From positions 2,852,001 through 2,916,000 of the forward strand of contig CP073016.1 in NCBI GenBank assembly GCA_025370075.1: a DNA stretch of 64,000 nucleotides. The letters are read 5' to 3'. A program made the position numbers and the translations under genes. The notes below the pieces were generated by a model that was given only the letters and a program-made list of their open reading frames with translations, had not been told where the DNA came from and did no database searches. Source of the DNA: Chryseotalea sp. WA131a. GTDB lineage: Bacteria > Bacteroidota > Bacteroidia > Cytophagales > Cyclobacteriaceae. Every line of letters begins with the position of its first letter. The first letter of the stretch is position 1. Below are positions 1 through 8,491 of the stretch, one piece after another.

Positions 1-280
1 ATTTCATTTTTAATAATTATTGTTCTCAAAGTGATCAATACAATTTCTACCAATGAATAAATCATTATCAGAGATAGGAGTAGTATCAATATGTTTATAG
101 TTACTTTAATTATTCTGTCCATATAATTTTTTGCATTAAGTTTTTGGTAAATGGCTGAGAATTTTGACAGGTTGTAAATATAGATTACTGTTTTGAATTT
201 TGCATAGTTGAACTGAAACGGAAGCGGGCTCTGCTGAGGAGCAACCTGCCAGGGTTACGTTCAACCGACTGGAATGGTCA

Positions 281-311
281 AGCCCTGCCGGAAGCGCAGG
301 GCTTTTCTTTT
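281..311 (+). terminator. Intrinsic terminator-like hairpin at the IS left end
   Basis: AGCCCTGC (281-288) pairs with GCAGGGCT (296-303) around a 7-base loop, followed by TTTCTTTT. The outer bases GGAATG (271-276) and CATTCC (315-320) could extend the stem. It faces transcription entering the IS against the transposase direction. It may shield the element, or stop transcripts running in from outside. Confidence 0.6.
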
Positions 312-346
312 GGATCATTCCAAGAGCTTTATGCCTTAAGAAAACC

Positions 347-1159
347 TTACGCTGCATAAGCCATCGGGGTTTGATAGTTGAGCGATTGATGTGGCCTTTC
401 ATGATTGTAATCATCGACCCATTTAGCAGTTACTTCATTGGCTTGTTCAATAGAGTGAAATAGATTCGCATCCAGTACATCTTCACGGTACGTTTTGTTG
501 AACCGCTCAATGATGGCGTTCTGCTGTGGCTTTCCTTTCTGTATGCGGCCCCATTCTATATGGTTGTTTTGCATCCACAACTGAAACCGTTTGGAGCGAA
601 ACTCTGGGCCATTGTCAGTACGGACCTTAAGCGGTTTACCATAACGTTCAATAGCCAACTCCACTATTTCAATCACCCTTCGAGCTGGTAAGTTGAAATC
701 GACCTCAATGCCTTTGCACTGTCGATTGAAATGATCGACAATGTTAAGTGTTCTAATCCTTCGCCCATTGCTCAGCGCATCGCTCATAAAGTCCATCGCC
801 CATTCCTGGTTGGCTTTTAATGGAATAGAGATAGGATTAGAAGGATTGTCCTTGATACGCTTACGTGGCTTTTTGCTCAACGAAAAACTTTCGTTCTCAT
901 ACACCCTGCGAATTTTACTATCTCCCATCCCGGGGTGCTTTTTCTGCACCAGTTTGATCACTTTCATCCTTCCTTTCCGACTGCTGCCAATAACTTCCTC
1001 TATCGCTTTTTTTACTACGGCATCTTTGGCGGGCATTCGCTTTTGGTAATACTTTTTGGTGCGCGAACATCCCACCAGCTTACACGCCTGAGCATGGCTC
1101 ATCTGGTAGTGGCCTGCCAGATACCCCAAGCCGTGTTCTTTTTGATCAGGCGCTAAAAC
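347..1159 (-). CDS. IS3 transposase OrfB, DDE catalytic part
   Basis: Catalytic half of the IS3 transposase, which cuts and joins the element ends. An HTH_21-like region precedes an rve integrase core. Counting from the first TTG-started product at 1129, the DDE triad is D113 (AMDFMSD), D172 (TDNGPEF) and E208 (NAIIERFNKTYRED), with the family's conserved 35-residue spacing between the last two. The frame is open upstream to the slippery A6G at 1159-1165, so it is probably made as the C-terminal part of an OrfAB fusion by -1 frameshifting and not from its own start. The C-terminus, ending in a NYQTPMAYAA-type motif, is complete. No internal stop was seen. Confidence 0.9.
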   Translation of the reverse strand, partial: VLAPDQKEHGLGYLAGHYQMSHAQACKLVGCSRTKKYYQKRMPAKDAVVKKAIEEVIGSSRKGRMKVIKLVQKKHPGMGDSKIRRVYENESFSLSKKPRKRIKDNPSNPISIPLKANQEWAMDFMSDALSNGRRIRTLNIVDHFNRQCKGIEVDFNLPARRVIEIVELAIERYGKPLKVRTDNGPEFRSKRFQLWMQNNHIEWGRIQKGKPQQNAIIERFNKTYREDVLDANLFHSIEQANEVTAKWVDDYNHERPHQSLNYQTPMAYAA

Positions 1160-1422
1160 TTTTTTGTGAGCAAATCTTTAATGGCATCGATCTCTAAACT
1201 TTGGTTGGCCACAATCTTTTTCAGTCGAGAGTTTTCATACTCAAGCTCCTTAAGCCGTTTGAGTTCGTCCACCTTCATACCGGCATACTTCCTTCGCCAG
1301 TTGTAAAACGTGGCTTCACTGATGCCGTGTTTGCGGCACACTTCGGAAACCTTCTGATCTTGCTGTGACTGTTCGTTGAGTATCCCAATAATCTGGGCCT
1401 CGGTAAAGCTCATCTTTTTCAT
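1153..1422 (-). CDS. IS3 transposase OrfA, helix-turn-helix protein
   Basis: An 89-residue protein with an N-terminal HTH of the transposase_8 type (KHGISEATFYNWRRKYAGM, about residues 31-50) followed by a leucine-rich coiled coil (about 53-80) for multimerisation. In this family it binds the terminal inverted repeats and, fused to OrfB, makes the active transposase. Its last codons contain the AAAAAAG slippery run. The ATG at 1422 lies about 50 bp inside the right inverted repeat, which usually carries the promoter. Confidence 0.9.
   Translation of the reverse strand: MKKMSFTEAQIIGILNEQSQQDQKVSEVCRKHGISEATFYNWRRKYAGMKVDELKRLKELEYENSRLKKIVANQSLEIDAIKDLLTKKF
1159..1165 (-). other. Programmed -1 frameshift site, A6G
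   Basis: On the minus strand the run AAAAAAG occurs just before the OrfA stop TAG (1153-1155). A slip of -1 here continues without a stop into the OrfB frame (VLAPDQKEHGLGYLAGHYQM). This is the classical arrangement used by IS3 elements to make OrfAB. Confidence 0.75.
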
Positions 1423-1474
1423 TTGACTGTTTTGTTAGGTTAAAATTAAAAAAACTCTACTTTTAACCTGTTCA

Positions 1475-1652
1475 AAAAAATTCAATTCAATTTGATAAGT
1501 ATATTGATTTAGTGGGGTTTGAAAACCTTGATGCAAAACCTTTACGTCTATACTCACCAATTCATAAAATACGTAAACCCTTTATTGGCGAACTAGGTGA
1601 TATTTCCAATGAGGTTTTTACTATAGAAAAGATAGCGAGAATTATCCACTAG
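1475..1652 (+). pseudogene. 3' remnant of an unrecognised gene beside the IS
   Basis: Immediately right of the IS end an open frame without a start codon runs for about 59 codons to a TAG at 1650-1652. The composition looks protein-like (for example FDKYIDLVGFENLDAKPLR, then PFIGELGDISNEVFTIEKIA). No matching 5' half is open on the left side of the IS, so the gene was probably truncated or rearranged with the insertion. The family was not recognised. From 1653 to 1937 I see no gene. Confidence 0.35.
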
Positions 1653-1790
1653 GTACAATCTGGTTTAATAAAAAAAATAGTAAGATCATATCATGGACGC
1701 TGATTAATCAAGGCGGCTACTATTTTCTAACCTTCAATTTACTGTAACCCCACCGAGGAATTTTTGGCCGCGGTCGGTCTTACTGAGCCA

Positions 1791-1806
1791 CCCAAAGCGC
1801 TTTGGG
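1791..1806. repeat. Perfect 16-bp palindrome
   Basis: CCCAAAGCGCTTTGGG is fully self-complementary, with no loop, about 130 bp beyond the stop of manC in the gene-free stretch 1653-1937. It could be a protein-binding site or part of a decayed frame: on the minus strand it lies within a short open stretch ending in ALWVAQ. No function can be assigned. Confidence 0.4.
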
Positions 1807-1937
1807 TTTAGCTGCAGACGCTTTGTATTTTTTGTTGCGTGGATTATAACTTTCAACATTGTTCAGCAAGTAGGACGAAATTGGATCTTAATAAACTGCT
1901 CGCATCGTTGTTTTTGAGAAAAAATCAGACAGAGAGA

Positions 1938-3014
1938 CTACAAGTAATCGCTACTGTTTGGTTTGCTCTTCAGGTCGTTCACAAATTTTCGAAAAAGGTC
2001 TTCTTTCTCTTTTTCACAAACGATCACCACATTGCCAAACGCGCCTACTAGGTACCCGTTCAAACCTTGTGTCACCACCAGTTTTCCTTTGTCTCCTTTG
2101 ATGATCGAGTTTCTGGTTTCGTAGGTGAGGGCCTCCACATCGATTACGTTGTTCATGCTATCTTTTGCAGAATGCTCATACAGCGAAAGCCACGAACCTA
2201 AATCAGACCATGCAAAAGAACTCAGCCATACATACACGTTATCGGCTTTTTCCATGATGGCATAATCGATGGAAATATTTTTTACCTGTGAATAGGCGGA
2301 TTGAATCGCCTCTTTCTCTTCGCTTGTGCCAATTTTATCGGCTACTTCTTCAAAGATTTCATTCATCTCGGGCAAGTACTTGGTAAAACTTTGTAAGATC
2401 GCCTTCACACCCCAAATAAAAATACCTGCGTTCCACACAAAGTCTCCACTCTCTAAAAATTTGTTGGCCAAGGTAACTTCTGGTTTTTCAGTAAAGGTCT
2501 TTACTTTTTTCAATAGACTCTTGGTATCAATAAACTGAATATAGCCATAGCCTGTTTCGGGCCGTGTGGGCTTTATGCCAAGTGTTATCAGTTTGTCTTG
2601 CGACTTGGCTTGCTCTACCGATTTTAATATCGTCTGTTGAAAGTCAGATTCATTTAAAATCAAATGATCAGAAGGCGCAACTACAATAATGGCATCTTTA
2701 TTAAGCTTGTAGATTTTGTGGCTCGCATACAAAATGCAAGGGGCTGTGTTTTTGCGCATTGGCTCGGCCAAAATTTGCGCATCGCCCAATTCTGGAAGTT
2801 GTTCTTTCGTGAGTATCTTGTGCTCTTCGTGAGTCACCACAAAAATATTCTCCGGAGGGCAGATGGCTTTAAACCGATCGTAAGTCGATTGTATAAGAGT
2901 TTTGCCTGTGCCCACAACATCTAAGAATTGTTTGGGTCTTGCGTTTCTACTGTATGGCCAAAAGCGAGTGCCTACACCGCCTGCCATTAACACCACATAA
3001 AGATTTGGATTCAT
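1938..3014 (-). CDS. manC: Mannose-1-phosphate guanylyltransferase
   Basis: Makes GDP-mannose from mannose-1-phosphate and GTP in the cytoplasm, feeding glycan and O-antigen synthesis. The N-terminal nucleotidyltransferase signature is clear (VLMAGGVGTRFWPYSR, about residues 8-23, with PKQFLDV following). Later family motifs are VAPSDHLI, ETGYGYI, FTEKP and WNAGIFIW. At 358 residues it is the short form, without the C-terminal isomerase domain of bifunctional type II enzymes. The ATG at 3014 gives a complete N-terminus. It stands alone, divergent from recQ, with the IS3 region downstream. It could supply the glycosyltransferases elsewhere in the window. Confidence 0.92.
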   Translation of the reverse strand: MNPNLYVVLMAGGVGTRFWPYSRNARPKQFLDVVGTGKTLIQSTYDRFKAICPPENIFVVTHEEHKILTKEQLPELGDAQILAEPMRKNTAPCILYASHKIYKLNKDAIIVVAPSDHLILNESDFQQTILKSVEQAKSQDKLITLGIKPTRPETGYGYIQFIDTKSLLKKVKTFTEKPEVTLANKFLESGDFVWNAGIFIWGVKAILQSFTKYLPEMNEIFEEVADKIGTSEEKEAIQSAYSQVKNISIDYAIMEKADNVYVWLSSFAWSDLGSWLSLYEHSAKDSMNNVIDVEALTYETRNSIIKGDKGKLVVTQGLNGYLVGAFGNVVIVCEKEKEDLFRKFVNDLKSKPNSSDYL

Positions 3015-3256
3015 CCCGCCAGTCTATAAAAAATTAAAGTTACGAATTTAGGAAACTCTTTCGGTATTTATAAAACGGAAGCGCTGCAATCGTTACCAGA
3101 CTGTAAAACATTTTTCGCTCAAATCACCCTGAAGCCTCCATAAGCACGATTTGCTATGTTAAAAAAATCCTCATAAAAACTTGGTGGTTAATTGAAGTTT
3201 TTATACTATATTCAATTCCTTTTTAGAAAGACATCAGAATTTAAGATACCTATTGT

Positions 3257-5440
3257 ATGATTGTTGCAGAAGAGAAAGATGTGTTAAAAGCCAAACTCAA
3301 AGAAATATTTGGTTATGGAAATTTCAGGGGAAATCAAGAACCCGTTATTCGCAATATTCTAAGTGGCAGAAATACTTTCGTTATTATGCCTACTGGTGCA
3401 GGCAAATCGCTTTGTTATCAATTACCTGCCATGATCAAAGATGGCCTTGCCATTGTTATTTCTCCCCTCATCGCATTGATGAAAAATCAAGTGGATCAAA
3501 TGAATGCGTATGGTGTCAATGCGCGCTTCCTCAACTCTACCCTTAGCAAGGGAGAAATTACCAAACTAAAAAAAGATTGTGTGAGTGGATTGGTGAAGTT
3601 GTTATACGTGGCACCTGAGTCGTTGAACAAAGAAGAGAACATTGAATTTTTGCAGAAGGTAAATGTTTCGTTCATTGCCATTGACGAAGCGCACTGTATT
3701 TCTGAATGGGGTCATGATTTCCGCCCCGAGTATCGTAAAATAAAGACGATGATTGGTCAATTGGGTGATAAGTCAGTAATCGCACTTACGGCTACCGCCA
3801 CGCCCAAAGTGCAAATGGATATTCAGAAGAACTTGCAGATGGAGGATGCGGACGTATTCATGTCTTCCTTTAATCGCAAGAATCTGTACTATGAAGTTCG
3901 CCCGAAGAAAGAAACAAAGAAGCAGCTCATTCGATTTTTAAAAGAACACAAAGGCAAGTCAGGAATTATCTATTGCCTTAGCCGGAAAAAAGTGGAAGAG
4001 ATTGCACAACTGTTGAACGTGAATGGTTTTAAAGCAGCTCCTTATCATGCGGGATTAGATCCGGATGTGCGCATGAAAAACCAAGATGACTTTTTAAATG
4101 AGGAGGTAGACATCATTACAGCCACCATTGCATTTGGTATGGGCATCGATAAACCAGATGTGCGTTTTGTGGTGCATTACGATGTACCAAAATCGCTTGA
4201 AGGATATTATCAAGAAACGGGAAGAGGTGGCCGCGATGGATTGGAAGGCGTTTGTTTGATGTTTTACAGTCACAACGATTTGAATAAGCTGGAGAAATTC
4301 AACAAAGACAAATCGGTGCAAGAGCGAGAGAATGCACGGGTGCTGTTGCAAGAGATGGAGTTTTATGCGGAGAGCCCGGTGTGCCGCAGAAAGCAATTGC
4401 TTCATTACTTTGGTGAAGAGTACATGGAAAAAAATTGCGGAGCTTGCGATAACTGTCTTCATCCACGCGAGCGTTTTGAAGGAATGGATTTTGTGCGCAT
4501 TGCCATTGAATCGGTGAAGCAAACAGACGAGCGCTTCGGCTTGGCTCACTTAGTAAATGTAATACGCGGGGTTGAAGATGAGTATGTAAAAAGTTACGGC
4601 CATTTTGATTTGGCTATTTATGGAAAAGGCGATACGGAAAGCGAAGATTTTTGGAAGAGCGTGATACGCCAGGCATTGATCTATCAATACTTGGAAAAAG
4701 ACATAGAGAATATTGGTGTTTTAAAGATTAGCAAAAAAGGAGAGGCATTCTTAAAGAAATCACACTCCATTGAGTTGGCTCGCGATCACGACTTTACTTC
4801 TGATGGCGAAGACGAAGAATCATCCGAGCGCGTAATCATCAATTCAAAATCGTACGATGTAAAATTGTTTGAGTTGCTGAAAGCCCTTCGAAAGAAGATG
4901 GCCAAAGAAAAGGATTTACCACCCTACGTTATTTTTCAAGACCCGTCTTTAGAGGAGATGGCCACTACCTACCCGACCAACAAAGAAGAGTTGGCTTCAG
5001 TAAACGGTGTCGGCATGGGCAAGGTAAATAAATTTGGAAAAGAGTTCTTGGAGGTGATCCAGAAGTATGTTGATGACAATGGTATCGAAACCGCTTCGGA
5101 GGTCGTAGTTAAGTCTTCGGTCAATAAATCGAAAATAAAAATTTTCATCATCCAGCAAATTGACCGCAAGGTAGATTTGGAAGAGATTGCTTCTTCTAAA
5201 GCATTGAGCTTTGAAGAATTGTTGACCGAGATGGAAAATATTATTTACTCAGGTACGAAGCTTACCATTGACTACTACATAGATGAAGTGTTGGACGAAA
5301 ATCGCCAAGAAGAGATCTATGATTATTTCTTGAATTCCGAAACAGATAGTATTGAAGAGGCGATGGCCAATCTCAGTGACTATTCAGAAGATGACGTGCG
5401 CCTCATGCGCATCAAGTTTTTGAGCGAGTACGCAAATTAA
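3257..5440 (+). CDS. recQ: ATP-dependent DNA helicase RecQ
   Basis: 3'-5' DNA helicase for recombination and replication-fork repair. Helicase motif I is PTGAGKS (about residues 45-51). The DEAH box and adjacent aromatic-rich loop read IDEAHCISEWGHDFRP (about 141-156). Domain 2 has GMGIDKPDVRFVVHYDVPKS and the Q-x-x-GRGGRDG motif VI. The RQC zinc cysteines lie in VCRRKQLLHYFG and CGACDNC. An HRDC domain follows (about 530-600), then a C-terminal helical extension as in Bacteroidota RecQ. At 727 residues it is longer than the 609-residue E. coli enzyme and typical for this phylum. The downstream terminator at 5465 ends the unit. Confidence 0.95.
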   Translation: MIVAEEKDVLKAKLKEIFGYGNFRGNQEPVIRNILSGRNTFVIMPTGAGKSLCYQLPAMIKDGLAIVISPLIALMKNQVDQMNAYGVNARFLNSTLSKGEITKLKKDCVSGLVKLLYVAPESLNKEENIEFLQKVNVSFIAIDEAHCISEWGHDFRPEYRKIKTMIGQLGDKSVIALTATATPKVQMDIQKNLQMEDADVFMSSFNRKNLYYEVRPKKETKKQLIRFLKEHKGKSGIIYCLSRKKVEEIAQLLNVNGFKAAPYHAGLDPDVRMKNQDDFLNEEVDIITATIAFGMGIDKPDVRFVVHYDVPKSLEGYYQETGRGGRDGLEGVCLMFYSHNDLNKLEKFNKDKSVQERENARVLLQEMEFYAESPVCRRKQLLHYFGEEYMEKNCGACDNCLHPRERFEGMDFVRIAIESVKQTDERFGLAHLVNVIRGVEDEYVKSYGHFDLAIYGKGDTESEDFWKSVIRQALIYQYLEKDIENIGVLKISKKGEAFLKKSHSIELARDHDFTSDGEDEESSERVIINSKSYDVKLFELLKALRKKMAKEKDLPPYVIFQDPSLEEMATTYPTNKEELASVNGVGMGKVNKFGKEFLEVIQKYVDDNGIETASEVVVKSSVNKSKIKIFIIQQIDRKVDLEEIASSKALSFEELLTEMENIIYSGTKLTIDYYIDEVLDENRQEEIYDYFLNSETDSIEEAMANLSDYSEDDVRLMRIKFLSEYAN

Positions 5441-5464
5441 AGAGCAGAAGAATTATTGCAGTGG

Positions 5465-5495
5465 GGCGGGTGGTTTACTACCCGCCTTTTTTATT
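5465..5495 (+). terminator. Intrinsic terminator after recQ
   Basis: GGCGGGT (5465-5471) pairs with ACCCGCC (5480-5486). The inner bases can pair further, and TTTTTTATT follows. It lies 24 bp beyond the recQ stop and before the purD start, which also argues against any purD start upstream of 5530. Confidence 0.85.
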
Positions 5496-5529
5496 GGCCT
5501 TCCCTGATTATATTTACCATTTCGTTTTT

Positions 5530-6825
5530 ATGAACATACTTTTATTAGGCAGCGGTGGGCGTGAACATGCGCTTGCTTGGAAAATTAAACAAAGCCCGAA
5601 ATGTGAACGGCTATTTGTTGCCCCAGGAAATGCCGGAACAAGTTTGGTAGCTGAAAATGTAAAGATGGCCGTTGATGATTTTGAAACGATTGGTAAATTT
5701 TGTGTTCAAAATATAATTGACTTAATAGTAGTAGGCCCCGAGGTTCCATTGGTCAAAGGCATTCGCGATTATTTTGAATCACAACCTGAGTTAAAGGGAA
5801 TTCCATTGGTTGGCCCCGGAAAGATGGGCGCACAACTAGAAGGCAGTAAAGATTTTTCGAAGCAATTTATGTTGCGCAATGGTGTGCCTACCGCTCAAGC
5901 AAAAACTTTTTATGCACACCAGTTGACGGAGGCAATTGAATATCTGAAAACGTGCAAGCCCCCGCTGGTTTTAAAGGCCGATGGCTTGGCAGCTGGTAAG
6001 GGTGTGATTATCACCTCTGATTTGCAAGAGGCACAAGCAACCATGCGCGAAATGCTGGAAGGCAAAAAATTTGGTGATGCCAGTGCCAAAGTGTTGGTGG
6101 AAGAATTTTTGGATGGCATTGAGCTTTCGGTTTTTGTGTTAACCGATGGTGAAGACTATGTTGTTTTACCTGAAGCAAAAGATTACAAGCGTATTGGCGA
6201 TGGCGACACGGGGCCTAATACGGGCGGCATGGGTTCTGTTTCACCTGTGCCCTTTGCGGATGCAGCCTTCTTAAAGAAAGTAGAAGAGAAAGTAATCAAG
6301 CCAACCATTGCCGGATTAAAGAACGAAAAAATTCCTTTCAAAGGATTTATTTTTATTGGTTTAATGAACCTGCCTGCCGGACAGGCAGGCGTAACAGGCG
6401 AACCGTTTGTAATCGAATACAACACTCGAATGGGCGACCCTGAAACGCAATCGGTGATGGCGCGCATTAAAAGTGATTTTTTGGAATTGTTGTGTGCGTG
6501 TGCCCAAGGAAAGTTGAGGGGAAAAAAAATTGAAGTTAATCCAGAATATGCGCTCACCATTGTGCTTGCTTCAGATGGCTACCCTGACGAATATGAAAAG
6601 GGAAAAGTAATCGATGGTTTAGCTGCGGATACCAAGGCGTTGGTTTTCCACGCAGGAACAAAAACACAAAACAACGAAGTGCTGACAGATGGCGGCCGTG
6701 TGCTGGGCATTACTGGAAGAGGAAAAACATTGAAAGAAGCACAGACCAATGCCTACGCACTCGCTGAAAAAATTAATTGGGATGGCATTTATTATCGGTG
6801 GGATATTGGGGCGGATTTGATGTGA
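5530..6825 (+). CDS. purD: Phosphoribosylamine-glycine ligase (GAR synthetase)
   Basis: Second step of purine synthesis: joins glycine to phosphoribosylamine using ATP. The ATG at 5530 starts the usual N-terminus MNILLLGSGGREHALAWK; an in-frame extension to 5461 would run through the recQ terminator. The ATP-grasp signature LKADGLAAGKGVII is at about residues 150-163, with GPNTGGMG and EYNTRMGDPETQ later. The protein is 431 residues, close to the family norm. Oddity: around residues 280-288 the stretch LPAGQAG, encoded by a GC-rich palindrome, interrupts the strand leading to EYNTRMGDPET. It looks like an in-frame insertion that the enzyme tolerates. Confidence 0.94.
   Translation: MNILLLGSGGREHALAWKIKQSPKCERLFVAPGNAGTSLVAENVKMAVDDFETIGKFCVQNIIDLIVVGPEVPLVKGIRDYFESQPELKGIPLVGPGKMGAQLEGSKDFSKQFMLRNGVPTAQAKTFYAHQLTEAIEYLKTCKPPLVLKADGLAAGKGVIITSDLQEAQATMREMLEGKKFGDASAKVLVEEFLDGIELSVFVLTDGEDYVVLPEAKDYKRIGDGDTGPNTGGMGSVSPVPFADAAFLKKVEEKVIKPTIAGLKNEKIPFKGFIFIGLMNLPAGQAGVTGEPFVIEYNTRMGDPETQSVMARIKSDFLELLCACAQGKLRGKKIEVNPEYALTIVLASDGYPDEYEKGKVIDGLAADTKALVFHAGTKTQNNEVLTDGGRVLGITGRGKTLKEAQTNAYALAEKINWDGIYYRWDIGADLM
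6369..6389. repeat. Palindromic repeat inserted in purD
   Basis: CCTGCCTG (6369-6376) and CAGGCAGG (6382-6389) are 8-bp inverted arms around CCGGA. The repeat keeps the purD frame and adds about PAGQAG at a place where PurD proteins normally have a short loop. It is much more GC-rich than its surroundings. It is likely a dispersed palindromic element that can land inside genes. No second complete copy was noticed in this window. Confidence 0.6.
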
Positions 6826-6947
6826 GAGATGGCTTGCATTTTTTTAAGATTGAAAATTTTGGATCAACTGAGAAGTTAGGTACTGGCATCGGCCAACGAT
6901 AGAAGTGGAAATCCCGAACTGTGCTGGATTTGTGTGCGGACGGACTT

Positions 6948-6966
6948 GCAACGGATAGTGCGTTGC
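6948..6966. repeat. Small hairpin in the purD-ricT gap
   Basis: GCAACG (6948-6953) and CGTTGC (6961-6966) form a 6-bp stem with a 7-base loop in the 256-bp gap 6826-7081. The gap holds no convincing reading frame. No T-run follows, so this is not a standard terminator. It may be a decayed repeat or an untranslated leader of ricT. Confidence 0.3.
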
Positions 6967-7081
6967 CCTTGCGTAACTGTTCGGTTAGACAGTCGCTTCG
7001 TTTGGGCAGGCCCAGTTTTACCTCTTGCCTTTCCCCCGCCAAGGCATTACCTTTAACCTTTTAACTCTCAATACCTGAACG

Positions 7082-8491
7082 ATGGGCTGTGCATGTGGAA
7101 CGAAAAAAGGCGACAAAGTAGGTGGCTGTAAAAATAATGGTGCGTGTGGCACTGGCGGTTGCAATAAAATGAATGTGTTCGATTGGCTTTCCAACATGGA
7201 TATGCCGGTGGAAGATAAATTCAATGTGGTGGAGGTTCGTTTTAAAAATGGCCGCAAAGATTTTTATCGCAATACAGATAAACTGATGCTGACTACGGGC
7301 GATGCAGTGGTGCTGGAAACCCAAAGTGGTCACCACATTGGGCACGTATCGTTGCAAGGCGAATTGGTGCGCTTGCAAATGCAAAAGAAAAAAGTGGCCA
7401 ACGATGATGAAATCAGGAAAATTTATCGTGTGGCCAACCAACGCGATTTGGACAAATACGAAGAAACCAAAAAGCGCGAAAACCCAACCCTTTACCGCAG
7501 CCGCGAAATTATCAAGCAATACAAGCTTGATATGAAACTTTCAGATGTCGAATATCAAGCCGACAATACCAAAGCTACTTTCTTTTACTCTGCGGAGGAC
7601 CGTGTTGATTTTCGTGAATTGATTAAGCAACTGGCAGCAGAGTTTAAAGTGCGGGTGGAGATGCGCCAAATTAGTTTGCGCCAAGAAGCAGGAAGAATTG
7701 GTGGTGTTGGCGTGTGCGGACGAGAATTGTGTTGCTCTACATGGCTAAGCGATTTTAAAAATGTGGCCACCAGCGCTGCCCGTTATCAAAACCTCTCGCT
7801 CAACCCCAGCAAACTTTCTGGCCAGTGCGGCCGATTGAAATGTTGCCTGAATTATGAGTTGGAGACATACATGGAGGCGTTGAAGTTTATTCCCGAGGTG
7901 GAACGGCCTTTATTGACCGAACAAGGAGAAGCTCGCTTGCAAAAGACTGACATCTTCCGCAAGATCATGTGGTTTGGTTATAAAGAAGACAACAATTGGT
8001 ATCCGCTCGATGTAGACCGTGTGAATGAAATATTAGCCTTGAATAAAGAAGGTAAAAAACCTGCAACCTTGAAGGTAGATAAAGAAGAAGTTCGTGCTCC
8101 ACTAAGTGTACTCAATAGCGACTTGGAGACAATGGACAAAAAATTCAAGAAGACAGGAAAAAGTAAAAATCAAAACCGCAATCGCGATAACCGACCCAAC
8201 CGGCCGCAGAATCAAGCTGGCGCCAACCCAACTAATCGGCCATCTGGACAAACGCAAAACAGACCAGAGGGACAAAACCAAAATGCATCCCGCGGCCAAA
8301 ACCCAAATCAAAACAGGCAGGGGGGGCAAAATCAAAATCGTAATCAAAACAAGCAAAGCGGTCAGCCAAATGGTGGGCGCCCCAATCGCCCGAACAACCA
8401 AAACCAAAATAGAGACCGAAACAGAAATAATCCTCCGCGCAACCCCAATCAAAAGCCTGGCAATACCAATACTCCAGAAAATCCTTCATGA
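7082..8491 (+). CDS. ricT: PSP1-domain protein, RicT-like
   Basis: Related to RicT/YaaT, an iron-sulfur-linked partner in RNA processing complexes in Firmicutes; its role in Bacteroidota is not established. A Cys-rich N-terminus (CACGTKKGDKVGGC, CGTGGC) precedes the PSP1 domain (about residues 45-300), with the signatures GGVGVCGRELCCSTWL and SGQCGRLKCCLNYE. About 100 C-terminal residues are a low-complexity Asn/Gln/Arg/Gly/Pro tail that is probably disordered. The stop overlaps the gldH start (ATGA), so the two are translationally coupled. Confidence 0.88.
   Translation: MGCACGTKKGDKVGGCKNNGACGTGGCNKMNVFDWLSNMDMPVEDKFNVVEVRFKNGRKDFYRNTDKLMLTTGDAVVLETQSGHHIGHVSLQGELVRLQMQKKKVANDDEIRKIYRVANQRDLDKYEETKKRENPTLYRSREIIKQYKLDMKLSDVEYQADNTKATFFYSAEDRVDFRELIKQLAAEFKVRVEMRQISLRQEAGRIGGVGVCGRELCCSTWLSDFKNVATSAARYQNLSLNPSKLSGQCGRLKCCLNYELETYMEALKFIPEVERPLLTEQGEARLQKTDIFRKIMWFGYKEDNNWYPLDVDRVNEILALNKEGKKPATLKVDKEEVRAPLSVLNSDLETMDKKFKKTGKSKNQNRNRDNRPNRPQNQAGANPTNRPSGQTQNRPEGQNQNASRGQNPNQNRQGGQNQNRNQNKQSGQPNGGRPNRPNNQNQNRDRNRNNPPRNPNQKPGNTNTPENPS

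Larger units (their letters stand above)
165..1474 (-). mobile_element. IS3-family insertion sequence
   Basis: About 1310 bp carrying the orfA and orfB transposase frames on the minus strand. The ends form imperfect inverted repeats: the left end begins TGACAGGTTGTAAATATAGA at 165, and the complement of the right end begins TGAACAGGTTAAAAGTAGAG, ending at 1474. Both start with TG, as is usual for IS3 elements. No clear target duplication is visible, so the exact ends are good only to a few bases. The frame organisation (HTH orfA, -1 slippery site, DDE orfB) appears intact, so the copy may still be active. Confidence 0.85.

Noticed and set aside
1..164. 5' half of the gene truncated at the IS3 right end
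   Set aside because: All three plus-strand frames left of the IS contain stops close to the junction, so no matching half is there.
1760..1890. Minus-strand open stretch of about 34 codons ending in ALWVAQ
   Set aside because: No start, no recognised family, and it contains the 16-bp palindrome. It is probably chance or decayed sequence.
5461..5529. Upstream in-frame start for purD
   Set aside because: The region is the recQ terminator hairpin and T-run. The ATG at 5530 gives the standard PurD N-terminus.
6826..7081. Possible RNA gene in the purD-ricT gap
   Set aside because: Only one short 6-bp hairpin was seen, with no larger conserved fold that I could recognise.
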